Position numbers and translations under genes: made by a program
Part shown: piece after piece, positions 1-6,875 of the stretch
Layout: every line of letters begins with the position of its first letter
Numbering within the stretch: position 1 is the stretch's first letter
From: Patescibacteria group bacterium UBA5124
GTDB lineage: Bacteria; Patescibacteriota; Gracilibacteria; Absconditabacterales; Absconditicoccaceae
Assembly: GCA_002414185.1 (NCBI GenBank)
Contig: DHYS01000010.1
Span: 5,814-19,678 of the forward strand
Reading direction: 5' to 3'
Length of the DNA: 13,865 bases
The notes under the pieces: generated by a model
Seen by the model: only the letters and a program-made list of their open reading frames with translations
Databases searched by the model: none
Told to the model about the DNA's origin: nothing

Positions 1-1362
1 GGAGCTATCTCAGTTACTCTGGATAGCCGACACAAAGATATTTTAGATTTCTTAGATCTTCAGACAGAAACAGGTGACATCAGACGTAAATCATTCGATA
101 TCTTTCCTTCAGTAACTATTCCTGATATTTTTATGCAAAGAGTAATAAACAACGAAAATCGAACACTCTTTGATCCTAAAGAAATCCATGATATTACAGG
201 TAAAAAACTTCAAGATCTCTTCCAAGATGAATTCACAGCATTTTACCAAGAATTAGAACAAAATCCAAAAATAATTCTTAAACAAACAATTTCTGCCAAA
301 GAATTGTTTAAAAGACTCCTCAAAACTGTAGTAGAAACAGGGATGCCATATATATTCTTCCGTGATACCGTAAACCGTATAAATCCAAATCGTCATGCAG
401 GAAATATTTATTCTACACAACTTTGTACAGAAATTGCTCAAAACACATCTCCTTCTACATTCGTAGAAGAAACAGACGAAAACTGACTTATCAATATCAA
501 ATACAAACCAGGAGATAGCGTAGTATGTAATCTCGCTTCCATTAACATAGCAAAAGTATATACTATAGAAGATATCAATGCCGTGATCCCTATTGCTATG
601 CACATCCTCGATAATGTCATCACTCTCAATTTCTTCCCGATGAAAGAGGCAGAAATCACAGCACTCAAATATAGAAGTGTTGGACTAGGATTCTTAGGAT
701 TAGCAGAATATCTGGCTACTAACAAAATGATGTATGATTCAGTATTTGCTAGAGATCACGTAGACAAACTCTTTGAACAATACGCATTTACAACTCTCCA
801 AGCATCTTGTGACCTTGCTCAAGAAAGAGGACATTACGAGCTCTTTCCAGGTAGTGACTGGTCTCAATGAATACTCTTTGGAAAAGATGAATCTCGATTT
901 CTCAAACATACTCACCTCCAAACACAATGGTCTACACTCATCAACAATATTAAAACACATGGAGTCAGATTCTCATATCACCTCTCTCCTGCTCCAAATA
1001 CATCAACCTCACTTGTTGTTGGAACTACTGCCGGACTTCTTCCTATCTACAAAAAATACTTTGTAGAAACCAATAGCATTGCACCTTCCGTTAATGTTGC
1101 TCCAAAACTTAACCAAGAAAATATGCGATTCTACAAAGAATACGTAAATATGAATATGTCAGATGTTATCGATATGATTGCTGTTGTTCAAAAACGAATC
1201 GATCAAGCTATTTCCTTTGAATGGATGATAAATCCTGCTATTGTTACTCCTTCTGATCTCTACGCATATTATCTCAAAGCATGGCAACAAGGAATCAAAA
1301 CAGTATATTATGTGAGAAGCATGAGTCTCGAAGTCAAAGAATGTAGCAGCTGTAGCGGATAA
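1..1362 (+). CDS. nrdA: Ribonucleoside-diphosphate reductase alpha subunit, class I (3' part, UGA=Gly)
   Basis: This is the C-terminal 453 residues of the catalytic subunit that reduces ribonucleotides to deoxyribonucleotides; the 5' end lies outside the window. The frame is open from base 1 to the TAA at 1360-1362 if the TGA codons at 484 and 868 are read as glycine. Family landmarks appear in order: GMPYIFFRDTVNRINPNRH, then QLCTEI (418-435) with the active-site cysteine equivalent to E. coli Cys439 and the glutamate equivalent to Glu441, then VVCNLASINIAK with the Cys462 equivalent, the TVYY tyrosine pair used in radical transfer, and a C-terminal CSSC redox pair that is re-reduced by thioredoxin or glutaredoxin. 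The position of E. coli Asn437 is glutamine here. The beta subunit lies 1.5 kb downstream on the same strand, separated by small redox genes. The identification is secure; the subclass name (nrdA versus nrdE) is less so. Confidence 0.95.
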
Positions 1363-1388
1363 TCTTTTTATATGATAAAATATTACGT

Positions 1389-1610
1389 ATGAAACTTTGA
1401 CTCTATAAACATTACAAAAGCAATATGTATCGTGTTATTGGTATAGCAAAACATAGCGAAACATTAGAAGAACTTGTTGTTTATCAAGCACTTTATGACT
1501 CTCCTGATTTCGGAAAAGATGCTCTTCGAGTTAGACCAAAATCTATGTTCTTAGAAACAATAGAACTAGAAGGAAAACAAATCCCTAGATTTGAATATAT
1601 TGGAGAATAG
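1389..1610 (+). CDS. DUF1653 family small protein
   Basis: This 73-residue protein matches the DUF1653 pattern along its whole length: a GLYKHYK start, YRVIGIAKHSETLEELVVYQ, then RPKSMFLETIELEG and a terminal PRFEYI. The function of the family is unknown to me. The start at 1389 was chosen because it restores the conserved N-terminal G-x-Y-x-H-Y segment. That glycine is residue 4 and is encoded by TGA at 1398-1400; a standard-code reading would begin at 1425 and lose this segment. The gene sits 26 bases after nrdA and 28 bases before the peroxiredoxin gene, so it is probably cotranscribed with them. No Shine-Dalgarno sequence is visible. Confidence 0.85.
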
Positions 1611-1638
1611 TACATTTTATTTTCTAACCTAATAGAAA

Positions 1639-2046
1639 ATGAACCTCACCGACCATCTCAAACAAAACAAACAAACTATCGTCTACTTCTATCCCAAGGA
1701 TAATACTCCAGGATGCACAATAGAAGCCAAAGATTTTTCTACATACTATGATAAGTTTCTCAAACACGACATAGGAGTTGTAGGAATTAGTAGAGACTCC
1801 TATGAATCTCATTGTAAATTTATCGAAAAGCACGGTCTAACCATCCCATTAATTACAGATAGTGATCTTACCCTTCACAAACAGTTCTGAACCTGGTGAG
1901 AAAAAAATAACTACGGAAAAATCATTCAAGGAGTAATCAGGTCTACTTTTCTCCTCGATAAATCAGGTAATATTCTCAAAGAACGACGCAATGTCAAAGC
2001 AAACTGACACGTCGAAAAAATCATGAAAGAATTAAAAATACAATAA
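1639..2046 (+). CDS. bcp: BCP/PrxQ-type thiol peroxiredoxin, short N-terminus
   Basis: A 135-residue member of the bacterioferritin-comigratory-protein peroxiredoxins, which reduce hydrogen peroxide and organic hydroperoxides with thioredoxin. The peroxidatic site YFYPKDNTPGCT carries Cys26. The rest follows the family: GVVGISRDSYESH, IPLITDSD, W-G-EKNNYGK, GVIRSTFLLD and VKANGHVEKI. TGA codons at 1888, 1897 and 2005 supply glycines 84, 87 and 123; glycines 87 and 123 fall at family-typical positions (WGEK and the KGH-like motif). Two features are odd. The protein begins about 20 residues later than usual, with stop codons at 1630 and 1633 immediately upstream, so the N-terminal beta-hairpin is missing. 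There is also no cysteine five residues after Cys26, the usual resolving position in E. coli BCP; the only other cysteine is Cys59. It may work as a 1-Cys or atypical enzyme. Confidence 0.9.
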
Positions 2047-2072
2047 CCCTTTTACACATAACCAAATCTCCC

Positions 2073-2657
2073 ATGATACAACTAGAAACTAAGATCGAAA
2101 ATCTCGCATTAAATATCTACGATCCAAAAAAAGATGAAATTATCACAAAGCTCACAAATGAGTATGAAGGAAAACGATTAGTTTTATTATTCTATCCAGC
2201 AGATTTTACGTTTGTCTGCCCTACAGAACTCAAAGACTTGGGAAAAAGCTATAAAGAATTCAAAGACCAAAACGCTGAAGTACTTGTAGTAAGTACGGAT
2301 ACGGTGTTTTCACACAAAAGACGAATAGAAACAGAAATGCTATTAAAAGAATTTGAAATTCCTATGGTAAGTGATAGAACTACAGAACTTTCTAAATATT
2401 TCTCTATCTTCAATGAAAAATCAGGTAATGCGGAAAGAGGAACCTTTATCATCTCTCCAGACGGAGTTCTCAAATCTATCGAAATAGTGACAGAACCTAT
2501 AGGAAGAAGTGCTCACGAACTCCTTAGAAAAGTACAAGCTCTAGAATTCGTTCGCAGCAACCCAGGTCACGCCTGCCCAGCGAGCCGAAACATCGGACTC
2601 AAAACACTCAAACCATCCCTCAATATAGCAGGACATGTAGGAGAAGAATTAGAATAA
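2073..2657 (+). CDS. ahpC: 2-Cys peroxiredoxin, AhpC/Prx1 type
   Basis: A complete 194-residue typical 2-Cys peroxiredoxin that reduces peroxides in the cytoplasm. The peroxidatic motif is YPADFTFVCPTEL with Cys49 and the resolving motif is GHACPA with Cys168, which in this family forms an intersubunit disulfide. Other family marks are VLVVSTDTVFSHKRR, IPMVSDRTTELSKYF, RGTFIISPDGVL and a C-terminal extension after the resolving cysteine. Length is normal for the family. It contains no TGA codon, but its leucine codon use (frequent CTC) is like the neighbouring genes, so there is no sign of recent transfer. It starts 26 bases after bcp, indicating the same transcript. Its reductase (AhpF or a thioredoxin system) is not in the window. 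Confidence 0.95.
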   Translation: MIQLETKIENLALNIYDPKKDEIITKLTNEYEGKRLVLLFYPADFTFVCPTELKDLGKSYKEFKDQNAEVLVVSTDTVFSHKRRIETEMLLKEFEIPMVSDRTTELSKYFSIFNEKSGNAERGTFIISPDGVLKSIEIVTEPIGRSAHELLRKVQALEFVRSNPGHACPASRNIGLKTLKPSLNIAGHVGEELE

Positions 2658-2704
2658 TATTCAATGATATAAATTACTCAAACTTGTTTTACTATGACAG
2701 CTAG

Positions 2705-2813
2705 GTCACCAGCACCTTGACCGAGCGAAGAGCGAGATTTGCTGGTGACGAGGGGGTTTTTGGTTACTTTTTGACCTGGAAGCAAAAAGTAACATTAGCC
2801 GACACGCAGTGTC
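2705..2813. repeat. Structured intergenic element with three hairpins
   Basis: The 225-base gap between ahpC and nrdB holds a more GC-rich block with three perfect inverted repeats in a row. GTCACCAGCA (2705-2714) pairs with TGCTGGTGAC (2740-2749) around a 25-base loop. GTTACTTTTTG (2763-2773) pairs with CAAAAAGTAAC (2783-2793) around a 9-base loop. GACAC (2801-2805) pairs with GTGTC (2809-2813), after which CAAAAAGTA recurs and could compete for pairing with the second hairpin. It could be a transposase-less mobile repeat, a small RNA, or an attenuator for the following RNR gene; nothing visible decides. The frame that is open across it does not resemble a known protein. Confidence 0.6.
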
Positions 2814-2882
2814 AAAAAGTATCAAATGAATTTAAAAATAGCACAATAAAAAGATTTTACTTCTTTTATAAAAAAGAATATT

Positions 2883-3914
2883 ATGAACCCAAATCTCCTC
2901 TTCAATCCAAATGGAAACGATGATGCACAACACAGAACCATCATCAAAGGAAACACTACTGGACTTTTCAATCTCAATAATACCAAATACTCACGAGCAA
3001 AATCTCTTTATACCATCATGATCGGAAACTTTCGAGTACCAGAAAAAGTCTCTGGCCTCAATGAGGATAGTATCCAATACAAATCGGAACTCACCGACTA
3101 CGAACGTAGAGCATACGATGGAATACTTTCATTTCTCATATTTCTTGACAGTATTCAAACCGTGAATTTGCCAAACTTTTCTGACTATATTACTGCCCCA
3201 GAAGTCAGTCTGCTTCTAGCTATTCAAACATATCAGGAAGCCATTCATTCCCAAAGTTATGCAACTATCCTAGAAGGAGTAGTCGATTGATCCAAAAGAG
3301 ATCAGATTTATTATTTTCGAAGAGATAATCCAATTCTTCTTGAAAGAAATCAATATATCGGACAAATTTATCAAGATTTTATAGATAATCCTAATGATGC
3401 AAATTTTTTCAAAGGTTTAATCTGAAACTTTTTATTGGAAGGATTATATTTCTACAATGGATTTGCATTCTTCGATACGCTTGCTGATCAACAAAAAATG
3501 AAAGCAACAGACAGAATGATCAACTATATTCGTAGAGATGAACTTACTCACGTAACCATGTTTACCAACATTCTCAAAGAAATACAAAAAGAATTTCCAA
3601 CTATTCGAAATGACAAAGTAATCTACGAAATGTTTGCCAATGCTGTCGAGCAAGAAATCAAATGGTCTCAGTTTATCCTCGGTAGCCAAATCATTGGAAT
3701 CAACGAAAAAACTACAGAAACTTACACCAAATGGCTCGCCAACAACCGTTTATCTCTCATCGGTCTCGCCCCTTTATTCCCCGATATCACCGAAAATCCA
3801 TACAAACACCTCGACCGTCTCCAAGACAATAACTCTGAAAAATCCAACTTCTTTGAATCAACCGTAACTAATTATACCCAATCCAGTAGTATGAAATGAA
3901 ATCGAGATTTTTAA
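2883..3914 (+). CDS. nrdB: Ribonucleoside-diphosphate reductase beta subunit, tyrosyl-radical class I
   Basis: A complete 343-residue radical-generating subunit that assembles with the alpha chain encoded upstream. All expected dimetal ligands are visible: Asp89 (FLDSIQ), Glu119 and His122 (YQEAIHSQSY), Glu186 (LLEGLYFYNGF), Glu220 and His223 (IRRDELTH). The radical tyrosine is Tyr126, at the usual distance from the ligand histidine, so this is not the Chlamydia-type enzyme that lacks it. TGA codons at 3288, 3423 and 3897 encode glycines 136, 181 and 339; the last lies five residues before the end, and the true stop is TAA at 3912-3914. The acidic and aromatic C-terminus ending NRDF is typical of the tail that docks on the alpha chain. 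The preceding 225-base gap with hairpins suggests separate control from ahpC. Confidence 0.95.
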
Positions 3915-3922
3915 AGAAACAA

Positions 3923-3960
3923 AAAAACTCCCTGGCAAAAAACCAAGGAGTTTTTATTTT
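3923..3960. terminator. Bidirectional intrinsic terminator after nrdB and the lemA operon
   Basis: Bases 3923-3935 pair with 3943-3955 with a single A-C mismatch around a 7-base loop. Runs of A and T flank both sides, so a U-tract follows the hairpin on either strand. It lies 8 bases after the nrdB stop and directly after the stop of the convergent TPM gene. Confidence 0.85.
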
Positions 3961-4438
3961 AATAAGTTAATTTTCACACGCGAACTTCGTTTGAAAGTTC
4001 ATTAATATCATCCGGATTTATTGGAAAATATTGAGTCAACACTTCACCAATTTTTTTCACAAGCTGACAAATTCCTTCGCATGGAGATCCTGCCTGTATA
4101 GCTACAATCAAATCATCAGAATACTCCTGCCACAGACCTGGATCTACTTTTGCATTTATACCAGTATCAGCTAAAATCTGTAATTCTTGCTCAGCCATAG
4201 ATAAAAAGATAAGAATACCCGTTTTATCTCTAGTTTTCTTTAAACCATATACTTGAAACAAATGAACAGCATGAGCATAAATAGGATTTTTTTTAAGACA
4301 ATACCATCTGGAATGTGGTTTAATAGCAACCACAATTTCTCCAGCCGTTGTTTTTTCTGCTTCAGAAACAGCAGAATTTATAGTTTCCAAATCATCCTGA
4401 GAGAGAAATCCCTCAAGAAATCTATGTTTTTTCGACAT
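3959..4438 (-). CDS. TPM-domain protein (TLP18.3/Psb32/MOLO-1 fold), soluble
   Basis: A TPM-fold protein without a signal peptide or membrane span. Family marks are an N-terminal helix ending in AEKTTAGEIVVAI, then KTRDKTGILIFLSMAEQELQILADTGI and a C-terminal PDDINELSNEV. The molecular role of such proteins beside LemA is not established. The frame reads to a TGA at 3974-3976. Under table 25 this is glycine, so the protein continues GKLTY to the TAA at 3959-3961 (159 residues). Related proteins, as I remember them, end close to NEL-x-x-E-V, so the TGA may be the original stop of a standard-code donor gene. It is the last gene of a lemA-TPM-TPM operon and starts 30 bases after the previous gene. 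Confidence 0.85.
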
Positions 4439-4468
4439 ATAATTTTTGTTTTAAATGAATATTACAAT

Positions 4469-5326
4469 TTACCAGGAGCCTCCTCCACCTCCACCGCCGA
4501 AGCTACCTCCGCCAAAGGAAAATGAACTACCTCCACCACTTCCACCAGATGAAAAACCTCCACCTCCACCATCTACCTTTGCTAACATAATTCCATGAGC
4601 AAGAAGACCCCCAACAAAACCAATAATAAGACAAATTAGTAAAGCTGAAAGAGTAAAGGGATTGTTTGAAAACCAAGCAATAGCAGCTATAACTGAACCA
4701 GATGCTCCAGCAAAAAACCAATGGAGAAATCCTAAAATACCACAAACAAAAAAGCCAATAATTATAGCAAATATTACAAGATTCGAATTATCAGAGTTAT
4801 GTATATACTCTGATGCAGAATATTCTTTTTTTGCCAATTTAACAATTACATCTGTAGCATCATCCAAAGCTTCATAATATTGTTTCTCTTTAAAGTTAGG
4901 AATCATTTCATCCTCTACAATACGCTTACAAACAGCATCAGGCATAATACCTTCCATACCATATCCTGTTGCTATAAAAGCTTCACCTTTTGAAGAAAGA
5001 GTTTTTGGTTTAATAAGGATAACAAGGCCATTGTTCAATTTTTTCTGACCAACACCCCAAGTTTCACCAACCTGTTGAGCAAATTGACTAGGTTCATACC
5101 CTGCCAAATCATCAACAATGACGATCACTGCCTGAACAGATGTTGAATCATTCAAAGTTCTCAACTTTGTTTCCAAAGAAGAAATCTCATCAGAAGACAA
5201 GAAATCATGATCAGTAGTTAAATCATTTACTAAACGAGCTGGATTAGGACGAGAAGGGATTTCATTTCCTGCAAACATAGATAAACAGGAGAGAAATATC
5301 AAAAATAAACAAAGAATTCTTTTCAT
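4469..5326 (-). CDS. YgcG-like TPM-domain membrane protein with glycine-rich tail
   Basis: A complete 285-residue envelope protein. Residues 1-20 form a signal peptide (MKRILCLFLIFLSCLSMFAG). A TPM domain occupies roughly 30-165, with VQAVIVIVDDL, the GVGQKKLNNGLVILI motif and the ATGYGMEGIMPD motif. Hydrophobic segments follow at about 182-204, 206-220 and 225-248, then a tail of about 35 residues that is mostly glycine and ends GGGSW. This layout is the classic YgcG type and normally sits beside LemA, as here (12 bases after lemA). All of its roughly 39 glycines, including 20 in the tail, use GGN codons and none uses UGA, unlike the genes around the cassette. It may be an acquisition from a standard-code bacterium such as a Bacteroidetes member. 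The function is not firmly known; a role in envelope maintenance is inferred. Confidence 0.88.
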   Translation of the reverse strand: MKRILCLFLIFLSCLSMFAGNEIPSRPNPARLVNDLTTDHDFLSSDEISSLETKLRTLNDSTSVQAVIVIVDDLAGYEPSQFAQQVGETWGVGQKKLNNGLVILIKPKTLSSKGEAFIATGYGMEGIMPDAVCKRIVEDEMIPNFKEKQYYEALDDATDVIVKLAKKEYSASEYIHNSDNSNLVIFAIIIGFFVCGILGFLHWFFAGASGSVIAAIAWFSNNPFTLSALLICLIIGFVGGLLAHGIMLAKVDGGGGGFSSGGSGGGSSFSFGGGSFGGGGGGGSW

Positions 5327-5338
5327 ACATTATCTTTT

Positions 5339-5917
5339 TTAGAATTTTACTTCAGGAGCTTTTTGTGCACCTTCAGTTGCCTCAAAATATGGTCTCTTTT
5401 CAAAACCAAACATTTTTGCAAACATAACCGTCGGAAAAGAACGAAGACTTTTATTATAAGCTTTTGTTACTTCGTTAAACTTCATTCGTTCAACAGTAAT
5501 ACGATTTTCCGTACCTTCAAGCTGAGCCTGAAGTTCCAGAAAGTTTTGATTTGCTTTTAAATCAGGATATTGTTCTACAACAACCATCAAACGAGCCAAT
5601 GAAGACTTAAGCCCATCTTGAGCCGATTCAAATTCTTGGAACTGTTCGGGAGTTGCTTTAGACATATCAATATTTACTGAAGTTGCTTTTGCACGAGCAT
5701 CAATAACGGCAGTTAACGTACCCTTTTCAAAATCAGCATATCCTTGTACAGTACTTACCAAATTTGGAATAAGGTCAGCTCTCCGCTGATACACATTTTG
5801 TACCTGAGCCCAAGCAGCATTAACGGTTTCTTCTTTATTTACCAATCCATTGTACGAAGAACAACCTCCCATAAATGCTAAAACAACAACAATAATAATA
5901 ATCCAACCTGTTTTCAT
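5339..5917 (-). CDS. lemA: LemA family lipoprotein-like membrane protein
   Basis: A 192-residue LemA protein. It starts with a hydrophobic segment (WIIIIVVVLAFMGGCSS) containing a lipobox-like MGGC with Cys19, so it may be lipidated or remain as a single N-terminal anchor. The conserved body follows: YNGLVNKEETVNAAWAQVQN, QRRADLIPNLV, AVIDARAKA, VVVEQYPDLKANQNF, NRITVERMKFNEVTKAYN and FPTVMFAKMFGF. LemA is a helical-bundle protein usually exposed outside the membrane; its function is poorly defined. It is the first gene of the minus-strand operon with two TPM genes, a combination I associate with Bacteroidetes. The gene has no TGA and, by hand count of its 13 leucines, no CTC, a codon that is frequent in nrdB and other host-like genes here. 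Both points favour transfer. Confidence 0.92.
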   Translation of the reverse strand: MKTGWIIIIVVVLAFMGGCSSYNGLVNKEETVNAAWAQVQNVYQRRADLIPNLVSTVQGYADFEKGTLTAVIDARAKATSVNIDMSKATPEQFQEFESAQDGLKSSLARLMVVVEQYPDLKANQNFLELQAQLEGTENRITVERMKFNEVTKAYNKSLRSFPTVMFAKMFGFEKRPYFEATEGAQKAPEVKF

Positions 5918-6011
5918 AATAGTTTTTTTAATTTTTTACCTACTCTTTAAAGAATTTTCGGTATTATCTCCCATATTTTTTTTATTTTAAAGACGAAAAA
6001 TCATCACTAAA

Positions 6012-6039
6012 CTTATAAATATCTACAATAAAATGTCAA
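6012..6039 (-). promoter_or_regulatory. Sigma70-type promoter for the lemA operon
   Basis: On the minus strand a perfect TTGACA (6039-6034) is followed after 16 bases by TATAAG (6017-6012). It lies about 95 bases upstream of the lemA start, in otherwise featureless AT-rich sequence. Prediction from sequence only. Confidence 0.55.
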
Positions 6040-6109
6040 TAGAAATAAAATAACAAAAAAAGCCACAATAACAAAGAAGAAAACTTCTCATATTGCAGCT
6101 GAAAATTTT

Positions 6110-6661
6110 TTATCGAAACATGTTCAATTTAACACTTCTCCCTGAAATAGCACCTAAACTTGATTTTACTTGTTCTTGATTACATTCATATTCATAAAGA
6201 GAGAAATCATATAAATCTAATCTTGCAAATCGTACTTCCACATCATCATCCAAACAAACATCTTGCCTAACTTTTGCAAACATTTTAACGGATGTTCTTG
6301 TTTTTAAATGAACTCCGCCCAAAAACAATGCTTGAGTGTCTCCTGATTTAGGATCATACAAAAACATAGAATCACCTATTTGAAGATATATCATAGAAAA
6401 TATCTGAGATAGATTATCAGTTCCTCCTTTAACAGAAAACTGCACAGTAGGATTTTTCAACACCATAAAATACCTTGGTTCAATAAATCCCTGCATAAAC
6501 AATATTGTATCTTTCGAATATGTATACGTACACTTTCGAGAAACATGAGAATCTCCAAAGAAATTAACATCTGCATCAATCACAGGATCATACCAAACAG
6601 AAGATACTGCACATGAAGAGTTTAGTATCAACAAAAGCAGTAAATGTAGTAAATTACGCAT
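6110..6661 (-). CDS. Predicted lipoprotein of unknown function
   Basis: A 183-residue protein that I do not recognise. The N-terminus is a signal peptide with a run of leucines and a lipobox-like NSSC, placing the candidate lipidated cysteine at residue 17. The mature part is mixed beta-rich sequence with scattered cysteines (RKCTYTY, RQDVCLDDDVEV, YEYECNQEQ) and no repeat or catalytic motif that I can name. The reading frame is complete, with ATG at 6661 and TAA at 6110-6112. It has its own upstream promoter candidate and contains no TGA codons. It lies beside the lemA operon on the same strand and shares that codon pattern, so it may belong to the same acquired segment, but it is 192 bases upstream of lemA and probably transcribed separately. 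Confidence 0.75.
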   Translation of the reverse strand: MRNLLHLLLLLILNSSCAVSSVWYDPVIDADVNFFGDSHVSRKCTYTYSKDTILFMQGFIEPRYFMVLKNPTVQFSVKGGTDNLSQIFSMIYLQIGDSMFLYDPKSGDTQALFLGGVHLKTRTSVKMFAKVRQDVCLDDDVEVRFARLDLYDFSLYEYECNQEQVKSSLGAISGRSVKLNMFR

Positions 6662-6716
6662 AAAACAACCAATTTAAGTTAATATTTTCAATATACTAAT
6701 GAACACACCGATTCGA

Positions 6717-6744
6717 TATATAAATTTTTAACCAAAAAAGTCAA
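6717..6744 (-). promoter_or_regulatory. Promoter candidate for the predicted lipoprotein gene
   Basis: TTGACT (6744-6739) and TATATA (6722-6717) on the minus strand, with a 16-base spacer, about 55 bases before the start codon. The surroundings are AT-rich, so chance matches are possible. Confidence 0.4.
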
Positions 6745-6818
6745 TAAAAAATTTTCACACTCTATCCTAACACAAATCAAACATAAATACATATAAAAAA
6801 AATAGATTCTGATTCTAT

Positions 6819-6846
6819 TTGCAAATACACAAAAAAATACTATGCT
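6819..6846 (+). promoter_or_regulatory. Weak promoter candidate for yidD-fmt
   Basis: TTGCAA (6819-6824) and TATGCT (6841-6846) are 16 bases apart and end 29 bases before the start codon. Each box matches the sigma70 consensus at four of six positions. Confidence 0.3.
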
Positions 6847-6875
6847 AACTACAATTTATTATTCAGATGTAATTC

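Noticed and set aside
418..420. Gln in place of the catalytic Asn437 equivalent of NrdA as a loss of function
   Set aside because: Cys439, Glu441 and Cys462 equivalents are intact, and I recall other class I enzymes with QLCTEI, so it is more likely a lineage variant than a defect; an alignment would settle it.
484..486. Selenocysteine or tryptophan at TGA codons
   Set aside because: Family residues at these positions are glycine, tryptophan is encoded by TGG throughout, and no SECIS-like hairpin follows the codons I looked at.
484..870. In-frame TGA codons in nrdA as evidence of a pseudogene or frameshift
   Set aside because: The frame continues in register past each TGA with full conservation, and the same holds in at least nine other genes, so reassignment explains it better than decay.
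2717..2923. Open frame across the hairpin region as a small gene
   Set aside because: It runs through three inverted repeats, overlaps the nrdB start and has no recognisable protein features.
6075..6088. Terminator after the predicted lipoprotein gene
   Set aside because: The only hairpin is a 5-base-pair AT-rich stem with a 4-base loop, too weak to call.
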